From Cladocopium goreaui (taxonomy: Eukaryota; Sar; Dinophyceae; Suessiales; Symbiodiniaceae), in assembly GCA_947184155.2 (NCBI GenBank), contig CAMXCT020006756.1, positions 78,001 through 142,000 of the forward strand: a stretch of 64,000 bases of DNA, read 5' to 3'. A program made the position numbers and the translations under genes. Shown here one piece after another: positions 38,751 through 50,424 of this stretch (its first letter is position 1; the number at the start of each line of letters is the position of its first letter). The notes under the pieces are model-generated. The model was not told where the DNA came from, did no database searches, and saw only the letters and a list, made by a program, of their open reading frames with translations.

Positions 38751-38881
38751 GCGGCTTTGGAGGTATCGTGGTGGACGTGGCTCGCATGGCTTTGTGGAGT
38801 CTGGCAGGCTACATCCTGGTGGGTTCAGAGGCAGCGGCCGCCGCAGGCTTCACTGCGGCCTGTGCAAAGGCACTGATGTGA
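38751..38881 (+). CDS. Possible terminal exon with hydrophobic helix
   Basis: After GGCTAAG, two bases then GFGGIVVDVARMALWSLAGY and ILVGSEAAAAAGFTAACAKA, ending at a TGA (38879-38881). The GIVVDVARMALWSLAGYILVG part could be a membrane segment. Two other frames are open over part of the span, including an arginine/glycine-rich one. The terminal-exon call is tentative. Confidence 0.4.
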
Positions 38882-39212
38882 GGAACTTCAGCTTCCGGAA
38901 TGGAAACAGAAACTGAGTCGAAGAAGAACATAGAAGAACCAGCAACAAGGCAACAAGGATGGTATTCATATGTGCGTATTTATGTTTCAAGAATTCTGGA
39001 TCTCAAAAAGATGAGAGAACTTCAACACCAAGGGGGGCATATTCAAGACCAATTTTGAAAGCAAACAATTCAAAACCCATTTAACAGTATTTGCTGGCCT
39101 GGGAACATTGGGTTTGGTATGAATGAAACGGTGACTATTTAATTTGGACATATTTTAACATTTCTACATGGTATACTATCTTATTGATGGTTCGTTAAAT
39201 CACTGCCGGAAG

Positions 39213-39371
39213 CTGCGGTTCATGTACAAAGTCTCCAATGCAAAGCTCTCCGAACCGGACTGCGCGGCCTAGTTGTGCAGAAAACTTGTGGCCAGCGACG
39301 CGTTGCGGAGAAAAATGTGGAGGTGTCTTTTTACCGTGGACCGTGGGGGCACGGTATCCATACGGAGTACA
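39213..39371 (+). CDS. Probable exon (VEVSFYRGPWGHGIHTEY)
   Basis: Two bases after GGAAG, then AVHVQSLQCKALRTGLRGLV, VQKTCGQRRVAEKNVEVSFY and RGPWGHGIHTEY, to a canonical GTAAGT donor. 52 codons of good composition. Family not recognised. Confidence 0.6.
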
Positions 39372-39888
39372 GTAAGTATGTTACGTTTATGCGTATACAT
39401 ATGTATGTTTATGTAAGTTAACAATGCTATTGGGTATACATATTCTTCCCAGACAAGGTGCTGTCTCCATGGTACATGCAAATACATATGTATATATATA
39501 TATAATAAAACCATATTGCTACCCATATACATGTGATATATTGCGGTCGATTGGGGTTGGCGCCAGCACGGTATCCTCCGGCAATCTGAAATGGCAATCG
39601 AACGGCAGATATGAAGAGGAATTCTAAACTGCCAGGTTTGATTGTCTAAAGGTATATTTTGGAAGCGCAGAATCCACCACTGGCAACTTGAAGCAAGACC
39701 GCTTCTAGAGTCGTGCTTAGCGTGGCATTTCACGTTTTTTTTTTTTCCAATTTCCATCTCTGTTTTGTTGATCCTATTTTCATGCTTGAATCCCTATTTG
39801 ATGGTGGTTAAACCATCTTAAGCCACCATTGATGATCCAATTCGATAACTCTTTTTGGGAAGGGAACTCTTTTTGGCCTCCTCTCCAG

Positions 39889-39980
39889 TACCATGGAGGC
39901 GCACCCGGATTACTTCGACAACGTGGCATCTTCTAACCTCGAATGTTGCGATCAACTTTGTTCGCCGCCTGGCTGAAAAG
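39889..39980 (+). CDS. Possible exon with frame conflict
   Basis: Between CTCTCCAG and GTGAAA. One frame begins MEAHPDYFDNVASSN; another, offset by one base, ends NVAINFVRRLAEK directly at the donor. Each is convincing in its own half. This suggests a one-base indel (sequence error or decayed copy) near 39935. Left as observed. Confidence 0.35.
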
Positions 39981-40244
39981 GTGAAACTCGCTAAGTACAA
40001 CTAGACTTCTTTGGGAACAACTTTTAAATGGGGGGATACCATACAAACATTTTCCAAATACTTGGAGAAACTAATGGTTTGGGGCTTCTAATTTGCAAGA
40101 AAGAACCATTTGCGTGTATTTCCTTGAAATTCGTGCGCTGCCCTGACGGAAGTACAGTACACCCAAAACCTTCAAGGTTTCAGTCTCTGAGCCCCGTTTG
40201 GGTGACAATCTGTGACCCTTGGATGACCTTCCACTGCGTCGAAG

Positions 40245-40347
40245 GAGCGTGGCCTGCAACAAGAGCTATGGGGTTCCCCTCAGCAAGCGAGATGCCCTGG
40301 GCTCGACGCAACAGGACTGGCGGGGCCTCCAGTTTTTTCTTGAGGAT
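40245..40347 (+). CDS. Probable exon (SVACNKSYGVPLSKRDALGS)
   Basis: One base after GTCGAAG, then SVACNKSYGVPLSKRDALGS and TQQDWRGLQFFLED, to a GTCTGA donor in phase. No family recognised. Confidence 0.55.
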
Positions 40348-40688
40348 GTCTGAATATTTGGGAGCTGCGAAGTTTTGTTCAGTTTGGATCAATAATGCTC
40401 CAACATTTGGGGTTTCGTCAGTCAGTCTTCATCTCTTTATCGATCAGAAATCTTGACTCTGCAAATCTCTGATTCTTTTGGTAAACAATTTCGAGGTGTT
40501 TGGCCAAAGGTTTTGACAGCTTTACACCAGAATTTAGTCCCATGTCGGGGAAACTCAGGAGTTGGTCGCTGGGTTGACGAAAAACATCTACACAAAGCGC
40601 TGATACAAATGCAGATTAGGGTTCCTGTACATAGGTTGACCATGATTGAACATTTTACGCTACTTTAGGAACAATTTTAGGATTTCAG

Positions 40689-40852
40689 CACTGATTATGG
40701 CGCACTGGGTGCAGTCTTGTTGACCCGGGAGATGCTGGCAGCGCTTGAGAGGAGTGCTGCAAGCCCCTGTGCTCCAAGCACGTTTGCATGGGAAGTTGGG
40801 CCACCGATCCCAAGAAGAAGAACCAGGCCAGAACAGGGCGCCATGATGAAAG
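40689..40852 (+). CDS. Probable exon (TDYGALGAVLLTREMLAALE)
   Basis: One base after GATTTCAG, then 54 codons: TDYGALGAVLLTREMLAALE, RSAASPCAPSTFAWEVGPPI and PRRRTRPEQGAMMK, leaving G before GTGGAT. A helical start, then a proline/arginine-rich linker. Confidence 0.6.
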
Positions 40853-41002
40853 GTGGATCCCATGGTTGAAGAGTCTGCAGCTTTGTGACGCAGATGGACG
40901 ATATCAATGATATCCCTCTGCTTTTTGTAGCAGCAAACTGCCTCCCGGAGAAGATGACCGAATTCGAATCCTTTTCCTTCCACTGGTTCGTCCTTTCTTC
41001 AG

Positions 41003-41049
41003 GCTGGAAGCAGCAACGAGGAATGCTGCACACCGGTCGGGAAGCCTGG
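41003..41049 (+). CDS. Possible exon (WKQQRGMLHTGREAW)
   Basis: Between TTCTTCAG and GTACAT. The phase carried from the previous exon gives G-WKQQRGMLHTGREAW. All three frames are open. Confidence 0.4.
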
Positions 41050-41713
41050 GTACATGCCATTGGATGGGTTGCTTCACCCTTCTGTGAAAACCATTTCAGA
41101 TAGATCATAGCGTTGCCAACATGGGATTTGTTTACTCATCAAGTCCAAACACATTCGTATTACATACAGTCACAAACATCAAAATACACGCACACAAACA
41201 CTTTTTGAAGTGGCAAAGGATTTTCAACCCGCAGCGATCTGACCATCCTGCCATCTCCCACTTTTGCAGTCTATCTTGCCACTCAAACTTGCCGGGAAAC
41301 AAAAAACATTACCATTGACATCCGCTATGGTAGCTTGTAAATGATCTCCTTCCCAGAAGCTGTGTTGAATTTCCAGTACATCATTTTCACTATTTGGCAG
41401 TATGATGTTGCATTGCTACATTCATTTACCAGAGGATACACATTTTCTGGAATCTTCCCATTTTGGCTGCGTAGGTTGTGATTATGTCTGTTCTAGCCAC
41501 GAAAAAACGGGATTCACAATGAAACGATGTATGATTTATAATCCAAATGGAGAACAGCAACATGCCAATCTTCCCATGGTACTTGGGGGTGCATCCCAAT
41601 CGCAGCTACTACTTGATTAAGAACCCATACATTACTAGGGTCTCTATTCATGTATATCCCAATTACCCTGGGTCCTGCACATTCTGTGCGTATGATGATC
41701 CCAGCCTGCCCAG

Positions 41714-41847
41714 TCTTGTGCGGCGCTGGCTTGTGACAGCTCCAAAGGCTACAAATACCGCCTCGAGCGTCATGCCGGAAACCCAGTGCTGGGGAGTTTC
41801 TGGGAGAATTGGCGATGGATCACTAGCAATGGAACCAGCAACGGGCG
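41714..41847 (+). CDS. Probable exon (GYKYRLERHAGNPVLGSFWE)
   Basis: After CTGCCCAG, SCAALACDSSKGYKYRLERH then AGNPVLGSFWENWRWITSNG. Strongly protein-like. GT donors occur at 41848 and just after. No family recognised. Confidence 0.55.
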
Positions 41848-42273
41848 GTCGTCATTGGATCTGAAACCATCTTTTTTTGGTTGATTATTTATTTTGACCC
41901 AACAAGGCCTATACCCATGAAGAGACCGTGGCCGACATTTTTTTGTGATGGGATAGTAGTGATGCAGGAATGGATCAATACTTATGGGCTCACGACGGTT
42001 GCAAGCAATTCAACTTGATGTTCATGAAGTACCAGGTTTTTGATCTAGAACCATATCAGGAACTGAACATATTGCGGAGGATTCAGTTATCAAAGGCGAT
42101 CTACTCCATTCGGTTACAAGGGAGTACACAAACTGCCAGTATAGATTTAAGTCCGAAGTTTGAGAAGAGGGTCAAAAGTGGTACTAGTAATTAGATGTAA
42201 TTAGTAATAACCCCCTAGACTCCTGAACTTACGGAATATTCCCATCTGATGGGTAGATCTGTACCACGTTAAG

Positions 42274-42353
42274 GACCGAGCGCAGCCCGCGAAGAATCCG
42301 GAAGACTTCTGCTGTGAGACTACCTGCGCGTTCTTCAAGGATTGGGGCAGGGG
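42274..42353 (+). CDS. Probable exon (DRAQPAKNPEDFCCETTCAF)
   Basis: After CGTTAAG, DRAQPAKNPEDFCCETTCAF then FKDWGR, ending before GTGGTT. The frame is open further left for 7 codons (WVDLYHVK), so the acceptor could be earlier. Confidence 0.5.
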
Positions 42354-42968
42354 GTGGTTGGAGACGCATTCCCGAGGCGTTTTCTAGGATTTGGGATGGG
42401 GCAAAACCTATTACCATATTTGGAGGAATAAACATTCATAAACCAGCTATTTGAGGATACTCAGGGTACCAGGGTTTTGACTCATAGCTGTCATAGCCAT
42501 TTCTTGTTGCACTGTGAAGGTTGACCTGTGTGGTAGAGCTGGATTGGTGGATCTGTGGGGTGTTGGAATTTCGGAATGGATTCCCCCAAGAGCAGACCCC
42601 CACAACCCAGCCCTGAGTGGATTGGATGTCCATGTGGGGATGGGTACCAAAAAAGAATTGATACATCCTACCTCGAAAACGGATGTGGAAACTACAAAGA
42701 TATGATTCTTGCCTGTTTCGTTTTAAAAAAGCATCATTTTTCATTTTTGCAGCCTGCAGGCAGACAGTGGCGATTGGGTTGTTAGCTTGCTTGTTTGGAA
42801 ACCAAGGCAACGTAAGACAAGGCGGCTATCTCCAGGATTCCAAACCACCAATTCAAAGCCTCAGTTGCCCATTGGCTGATGGAACTTCTCCTTGAGTTTG
42901 GACCATTTTTCACCTTCCAAACCCCATAAAATTTGGGGTCAATTTGGTTTCTGTCAACGGATCTCAGC

Positions 42969-43040
42969 AAGGACCAGTGTGGACGCGGTCAAGGTGCGCT
43001 GCCACACAGCCACTGAGGGCAGACCTGCTGCGTTGTTATT
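42969..43040 (+). CDS. Possible exon (ARTSVDAVKVRCHTATEGRP)
   Basis: One frame reads ARTSVDAVKVRCHTATEGRP then AALLFG. Splice ends unclear. A GTGCGC donor after DAVK is possible. Confidence 0.35.
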
Positions 43041-43222
43041 TGGAATTCAGGGAATAGCCATAGGCCCATGAGCAGGCCCATCATCCAGCAACCAAATGAC
43101 CAGTTAACCATTGGTTGATGATTCGGTGCATAATTTTTAGCCAATCTTCTTTCTGGGATCCGAAATGACTCATACTTTTTAAGGGGAGTACTAGACTTCA
43201 AACCAAAGAACACTTGAGTCAG

Positions 43223-43530
43223 GGTTCTTGGAACCCTGACATGTGGAGAGATATGTCAGATCCACTATTCTACAACGATCTCTCTATCTTTGCTATTCGG
43301 TATTTCATGCAAGCCCAAGCCACCAATGGACCCGCACGCAAACTTGGTCCTGGCTCTGGAGGCATGGATGAGGCGGATGAGGTCAAGATGAAGCAGGCCC
43401 TGATGGGTTTGTTCAGTTGGGACCCTGCACCGCCCCGAGCTGGAGATATATACCAAGCGGACGAATCTTCGCCGGAGTGGATTGAGCAAATTGAAGGCAC
43501 CAAACCCACGTTGTTTCAACTCGGTAATAC
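43223..43530 (+). CDS. Possible exon within a 124-codon open frame
   Basis: A long plus frame contains MWRDMSDPLFYNDLSIFAIR, then KLGPGSGGMDEADEVKMKQA and LMGLFSWDPAPPRAGDIYQA. Composition is plausible. A second frame over 43315-43390 (PPMDPHANLVLALEAWMRRM) is equally coding-like, so the true exon may be shorter and in the other frame. Confidence 0.4.
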
Positions 43531-43826
43531 TCGGTGTCTCAACTGCCAGTGCTTTAGCCTCCAACTGAGTGAGCCAGACAGATCTTAATGCTCGCCAGTC
43601 GGCCACCGCCACTGACTTTCGTGGCAAATGCTGCGAGCCAGTGTGTTCTGGAGTGATGGGGGGATGGGTGTCAGGGTTGGGCAAGGTGCGATGCATGTGG
43701 ATGTAGATGTAGCTGTAGTCAAACTATGAAACTGTATTGATGTATCTAAGGTGGAGATACGATTTCTAGCTACAGGCCTTTTCAGCTTCCTTCCTGCTTG
43801 TTCATTTATTTATTGCGACCACGTAG

Positions 43827-43923
43827 GCGCGCGTTTCATGCGCGGTGGAGAAGTGCCAAGCTCACTCCACGAGCCATCGCTAGGAGTCACGTGCCCTGCG
43901 GGCTATCTTCATCACCCGACGAA
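43827..43923 (+). CDS. Possible exon (GGEVPSSLHEPSLGVTCPAG)
   Basis: After CCACGTAG, two bases then ARFMRGGEVPSSLHEPSLGV and TCPAGYLHHPTK. The GC content rises sharply here relative to the flanks. Donor unclear. Confidence 0.4.
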
Positions 43924-44199
43924 GACCTCATACCTCGTTTCCAAGGCCGTCCCAACTGGGAAAAACCGTAACCTGCTGGAAAACCCACCAGACATGTGGA
44001 TGAGATATAGACCATTGATCTCTGGAAATCGGGAGGATTTCATTAGGTTCGAAAGACAGGGCAAATCTGCAGGAAACCAACAATGGGACAGTTGACAGTT
44101 CTGGAAACTTAGTGATGCTTGTTGAAGGTGGTCCAACAAAAACAAAACGGGATGTGGGACCTCATAAGTGACATCACAGACATAAGTGACATATAGTGA

Positions 44200-46140
44200 C
44201 ATAAATGTCTATCTCCTCTTGGGCTGTGATCGGGATGGTCATCCCCATGCCATTTAGAGATAGGGGGGCCACCTGCTATGAGGGAGAAAGCAGACAGTTC
44301 GACTGGGGGATTCTCCTGGCAACCGGCAACTGCAGCATCCTGCGAATTGTAGGCCAACCACAAACCTTAAAAGTGAGCTTGATCCCCGGAGTTTTCACAT
44401 GGAAGCTGGACAATTTAGGTTGCCATCCATGACTTTAAAAATGGACTTGGCATGACTTGGCCATTTTTTCAGGCACATGGATGCTGCCTGCCTACTTGCA
44501 AAGCCTTCAAATGCTCACCTGGTCACCTGGCTGTGGAATTGACAAAGTTTGATACATCGAGTTTGGAATTTCGTACTGTTCCAGAAGGATGAACTAGGTA
44601 ACTAGGAGGAAAGACTTTCCACTTGACATCACTTGACTTATTTTTTCATTTTGCATATTTTTTCACCTTGCAATCTGCACGGGGAGTTTTGCACCAGCGC
44701 GACATCGATCTGTTTTGAACTGTCAGTACCGAGGCTGGGTAAAGAATTCAGTGGCTGCCGGGAGTCTCAAGAGACTCAAGAGATATGGTTGGTTTACAAC
44801 TGACATCAACTGACCAAATCGGAAATTCAAATTCCATGCTCATCTGATGTTTAAATGGCAATAGCTTGCATCGAACTGAGTCCAACAGAAGGATATCATC
44901 AATCAACTCGAGATAGTGTTTGCCCCGTCCAACGCACGTTGGGAGATAGACCGAACACATGAAGATACAACCAACAAACACTGAATATGCCATTAATGAC
45001 TGGTGATTCTGATCTTGTCCCACCTGGCGTGTGTCCCGACCCAACGTGATGTCTGGACATGACGTGGGCGAACCTTGTCTACGACGAATGTTAAGCTCCT
45101 ATTCCGGGTGAGTTAAGCTCCTGCAAGCTGCCATGGACCGTGCGACGTATGTTCATCTTCTGAAGCAATCTGTGACATCGAGCATGAATGGCATTAGTGA
45201 CAGTGACATGAGTGTTAAGAATGGGTTTCTTGCCCCGCAAACATTCCAGTCTGGACGGTCATGAACCACATCCCCACTCATCCCTCCAAAATCCTAGACA
45301 GCACGAGGGTTTGTCTGAAAATAGGATATACAGTAGATATATACACCCAAATTTTGCTGGTGTATCATCCTTTAAATAGGCACCCAATCGTGGGGGCAAA
45401 CTCACCAGGGGATGATTCGTTGCTGAGGAGCCCTTCGTGTCAGCTTCTTTGAGAGACAAAGATTGCTGCCTCGAAACCTGTGCCCTGCACAACTGTGGTG
45501 CTGGCTGGTTCAACAGCCCCTTGGATCATGTAAAGATAGAGAGACAGGCCAGGCAGGTAGGGGCGGGTACAGAATTTCAGCTCAACGCTTTCACAATGAT
45601 TCTGACTTCCTCGCACCAGCTGTCAACCTTGGGGCCGTTTGGCAACCAAGGCACTCAGAAAAGCAAGCTGTCGAAAGCAGGAACCTAAGGATGGGACTCA
45701 AGTAGCTATGACCGAAAAAAATCAGGTAATGTAGAATGAAATCTCCCAAAGATGAATCTGCCAAATGGTTTGGGCAGCAATTCTTGCTGGCTTCATGGCA
45801 GATTTACCTGTTGTACTTGGATCATCCCAGCAACTGTCGATCTGCCGGGTGAGGTAGCTGCCTCGGATAAAGCCTGCTGCGATTCCAGCTGTCAGGGATA
45901 CCAATGCCCTGCAGGTGGGCATGGGTTTGTCCATGGGCTACCCCAACGTATCTTTAGTTACTTTATAGAGTATTACAGTATTATTGAAACTGCTATTTTG
46001 TGGGGTATACCCAATTTTGGAACAAACCCGCATAGCAAAACTTGGAGAAATGTGGGGGAAAGACAACATGCTTTTGGAGAGGCATCTTAGTTCTTGACTT
46101 TCCTAAGACCTGAAACAGTCATTTTTCCCAATAATGTTGT
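44200..46140. other. No supported exon
   Basis: About 1.9 kb with only short, unsupported open frames. A small coding-like patch at 44670-44705 (VLHQRDIDLF) has no splice context that could be fixed. Confidence 0.35.
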
Positions 46141-46150
46141 CCCACAGTAG

Positions 46151-46197
46151 GTGTCGCCGGTGACCCAGACCCTCGACTCATGAAAAAGCAAGAGGAA
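46151..46197 (+). CDS. Probable exon (VAGDPDPRLMKKQEE)
   Basis: Two bases after CACAGTAG, then VAGDPDPRLMKKQEE, ending before GTCGCT. Confidence 0.5.
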
Positions 46198-46659
46198 GTC
46201 GCTAGTGTTTTGGGCCCACCATTTTGACTCATTCTAGATGTGGTCAATGAGGGGAACTGGAACCCGGCTGGACATGTGATCATCGTCATGGTGACAGTGC
46301 CGTTCTGGGTGCCAGATTTCCAGAACACCATTTTGATCTCATTTGAATTGGCTAAATACTATTGTTTTTGCTTGTTGATACATATCCCGCATTTGTTCTT
46401 CCATATTCTATCCCCGTTGGTAAATATCAAGCGTAGGCTGCTCAAACATTCCATGTTTTCGGGTAGATCGCTGGTTTGTCCCAATTTTCTTTGCTTCATC
46501 TCCTATTGGTCAATGCCACACCACCCCTCAGTGGATTTGTTCACAGATAAAGAATATACTAGAAATTGCCAAAAGTTTTATGAAACAAATGCAGGACTTC
46601 CAATCTTTTGTGCTAGGAACCGCAAATCGAAAAACCCATGCACTTCCTAAATCACCATA

Positions 46660-46745
46660 CCACACCATATATACGATATATACCATGTTAACATATATAT
46701 ATATATACCATGTATATATATATATATACACCATGTATATATGAA
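46660..46745. repeat. TATATACCATG microsatellite
   Basis: TA runs with ACCATGTATATA interruptions. Confidence 0.85.
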
Positions 46746-46782
46746 ACAGAATCACCCAATCCATACCGATCCGCCCCCGCAG

Positions 46783-46903
46783 CCAGCAGCCCGCAAGCAA
46801 CCCCCAGCGCTCTCTTCGGAGGCCAAGTCTTGCGCTCTGGCGCTATGAACATCTCCAGCCTCAACGCGGATGCCTGCTGCGAGTCAAGGGGCCTGAGTGC
46901 AGG
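46783..46903 (+). CDS. Probable exon (ALWRYEHLQPQRGCLLRVKG)
   Basis: After CCCCCGCAG, one base then QQPASNPQRSLRRPSLALWR and YEHLQPQRGCLLRVKGPECR, ending before GTGGCG. Another frame is open over the same span. The called frame has the more structured composition. Confidence 0.45.
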
Positions 46904-47984
46904 GTGGCGCTTGGGTCATGATTGTTAATTATTCAATGGTCTAATATGATGCCCAACAATACACCATGCCACATTTTCCAGAAATGGGTGGTATAAACAA
47001 TCCATAGTTGGAGGTTTATTAGTTTATTTACCGGTACTGAGTGCTTTTTTTCTCCATTTGGGAAGATAAGAATAAGCCTGAAGCAAAACGTTGGAGTATA
47101 TTGTTGGGTTACGGCATTTGAGTCAAGGAACTTATGGGTATAGGATGATATCAGCGATATCTGCGTGTGTGGAAAATTGGGTATACCCAAGAATGCGAGT
47201 GTAGTTCTTATAGAACACGACTATCCATCTGGAAACTGCCAGACCGAGTCTTGAATTGTATCAAGAGGACAAGGGGACACACACTCTAGGAACCGGGTGC
47301 TGTAAACCAGCAATCCTGAGAAAGGGGTTTTGGCTAGCCAAGACCGAAAAGACTTGGATTCCAACCAACAAAAACACCAAGTCGGACGGACTATTCCTGG
47401 TGTTCAAGCTACTGGGTCTTTGACCAACCCTCCCAGTTGCACTGCGCTGCCCTTTGGCTCGATTTTGGAGAATAGCTGTGACATCAGTCGTGGACGGGTG
47501 AGTTAAAAATCCCCCCGCGCATGGGAAACTTGGATAGCCTTGGCCCTTGGGGGGAGCTTGGTGAGGAAGAACTACAGACATCAAACTGATGGTTGAGCGC
47601 ATTTTATTTCTTGGGGGCATGGTTTGATCCATGTGGCCGGATGAAATCACAAAAGAGGCAACGCCAGCACATCTGTAGCATCCTGTAGCCATCATGAATG
47701 CCAAGGCTAAAGGGGCCAATGCCCAGCCCACAGCATATGCTCAATTTCCATTTAGGTATTGGTGATTCTTCTGGGGTTGAGTTCGGAGGTGTCAAAACCA
47801 GCCCACTACAACAAATCGAGCCATCCCATTTTCGGATCAAATTAGCCAGGGTTAATACTAAAGGTAACCAGTACACTTGTGGAACTAGGCCTTACGATTG
47901 ACCCAGTACCAGATTCCTCCATCATTTCCGTTTTGTTCGGTGACCCTATCTCCAATTCCAAAGCATACCTAGATCAAGATCTGT
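46904..47984. other. No gene seen
   Basis: About 1.1 kb. Minus-strand frames (85, 156 and 90 codons) overlap one another and show no motif or splice evidence. They were not called. Confidence 0.35.
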
Positions 47985-48232
47985 ATACATATAAATACAT
48001 ATAAATACATACAAATACATACGAATACATACGAATACATACGAATACACACAAATACATACAAATACATACAAATACATACACATGCATACAAATACAT
48101 ACAAATACATACAAATACATACAAATACATACAAACATACAAACATACAAACAAACATACATACATACCTACATACCTACATACCTACATACCTACATAC
48201 CTACATACCTACATACCTACATACCTACATAC
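47985..48232. repeat. ATACAAATAC and ACATACCT tetramer-based array
   Basis: (ATACAAATAC)n from 47990 to 48130, changing to (ACATACCT)n from about 48160. Confidence 0.95.
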
Positions 48233-48545
48233 CTACATACCTGCATACCTGCATACCTGCATACCTGCATACCTGCATACCTGCATGATTGCATACCTGC
48301 ATACCTGCATACCTGCATACCTGCATACCTGCATACCTGCATACCTGCATACCTGCATACCTGCATACCTGCATACCTGCATACCTGCATACCTGCATAC
48401 CTGCATACCTGCATACCTGCATACCTGCATACCTGCATACCTGCATACCAGCATACCTGCATACCTGCATACCTGCATACCTGCATACCTGCATACCTGC
48501 ATACCTGCATACCTGCATACCTGCATACCTGCATACCTGCATACC
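48233..48545. repeat. ACCTGCAT octamer array, about 38 copies
   Basis: Nearly perfect tandem octamer with two interruptions (GATTGCAT near 48287, ACCAGCAT near 48448). Every frame on both strands is open and gives low-complexity frames that look like proteins of 97-161 residues. These are artefacts. Confidence 0.97.
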
Positions 48546-49314
48546 TACATACCTACATACCTACATACCTACCTACCTACCTACATACCTACATACCTAC
48601 ATACCTACATACCTACATACCTACATACATAATAATATACATACATACCTACATACCTACATACCTACATACCTGCATACCTACATACCTACATACATAC
48701 ATACATACATATACATACATATACATACATATACATACATATACATACATATACATACATATAAATACATATAAATACATATAAATACATATACATACAT
48801 ATAAATACATAAATACATAAATACATATACATATACATACATACATACATACATACATACATAGATACATACATATATACATACATATATACATACATAT
48901 AAATACATATAAATACATATAAATACATATAAATACATATAAATACATATAAATACATAAATAGATATGAATACATATAAATACATACAAATACATACAA
49001 ATACATACAAATACATCATACATACATACATACATACATGCATACATAGTTACATAGTTACATAGTTACATAGTTACATAGTTACATACCTACATACCTG
49101 CCTACCTGCCTACCTACCTACATACCTACATACCTACATACCTACATACCTACATACCTACCTACCTACCTACCTACCTACATACATACATACATACATA
49201 CATACATACATAACTAACATACATACATACAGACAGACAGACAGACGGACATACAGACATACAGACAGACAGACAGACATACATACACATACATACATAT
49301 ACATACATACATAC

Positions 49315-49353
<39 letters not shown>

Positions 49354-49424
49354 CATACATATACACATGCATGTACATATACATATACATATACATATAC
49401 ACATGCATATACATATACATGTAC

Positions 49425-49455
<31 letters not shown>

Positions 49456-49490
49456 CATGTATATATATATACACATGTAATATGTATATG
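48546..49490. repeat. Mixed CATA/CCTA/CAGA tetramer arrays
   Basis: Successive blocks of ACATACCT, ATACATAC, ATAAATAC, GTTACATA (49045-49087), CCTA, CAGA (49229-49278) and ATACAC, ending in TA runs. Non-coding. Confidence 0.95.
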
Positions 49491-49559
49491 TACATGTTTG
49501 AGAGACCTTTCTGTACTATTTGACGGCTGAAGATTCCTTCCGAATCCCCTTCACATATG

Positions 49560-49700
49560 TATATTTTATAGACATTTTAATATAGGTAGCATTTGTGTAT
49601 AGTGTATGCACATATATATATGTACACGTATTTTGCGTATGTATACTGTCTATAGATATATATATATACATACACACACATATTTACACATACAGATACC
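49560..49700. repeat. Short TATACATACACACA tract
   Basis: Residual simple-sequence DNA after the large array. Confidence 0.6.
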
Positions 49701-49750
49701 ACATATCCCTTGGTTGGTTCAAGTCCCTGGTTCTTTCCTCGGTGCCCCAG

Positions 49751-49854
49751 GACAGCGAATCGGTCCAGTCGGACTTGGACGAGTCAACCACGGGCAGCGC
49801 CGACGGCGCGTTGCCTATGCTTTTGCCGCTGGGATGTCGTGATATTCCTGGGAG
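49751..49854 (+). CDS. Probable exon (DSESVQSDLDESTTGSADGA)
   Basis: After GTGCCCCAG, DSESVQSDLDESTTGSADGA then LPMLLPLGCRDIPG, before GTTCCA. Acidic/serine-rich start. A second open frame gives an arginine-rich peptide and is less likely. Confidence 0.45.
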
Positions 49855-50424
49855 GGTTCCACAGTGGACGGGATATACTTGGCCAACATTTTGGATTATT
49901 TGGGAGTTGACAAAATGAGAATTTAGCCCTGAAAAATGGAGGTCGAAACAGCCAGGAGGTGGACTTCACCAAAAAGAATGGGGGGTTAACCTATGAGAAA
50001 CGTGTTCAGAATCTAGGAATTTAGGATGATTTCTCCATCAAAATGGACCTTTTTAGGATATTTCTGGATTCTGGACAAACCCAAATGAGGTAATTGAATC
50101 TGCAAACACAGCACGTATGAGAAAATTCTGTGGATTTGCTTTGCCAAACATTGCATCTGTTTTTTTTGGGACCACATATGTCATGTATATATATATATTA
50201 TATTACATATATATTATATTTATATCATATCGTATTAAATATATTATATCAAATATTTTATATACATGTTATATTATATATATACATTTACTTGTTTCTC
50301 TTGAGCTTTTGAATCACATTCCATCCTGTTGGATTTAGCATCATTTTCCAATTTTTGGATGGTCATGGATTGATTGGGGCATCCCCCAGTTTGAGACAAA
50401 CCAAATCACACAACTATATACAAC

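Noticed and set aside
47261..47731. 156-codon minus-strand frame
   Set aside because: No recognisable domain; overlaps another minus-strand frame of similar quality, so neither is supported.
48217..48774. Several 97-161 codon frames on both strands
   Set aside because: All are translations of the ACCTGCAT octamer and related tetramers.
47990..49490. CRISPR-like array
   Set aside because: Units are 4-10 bases with no spacers; simple tandem repeat in a eukaryotic context.
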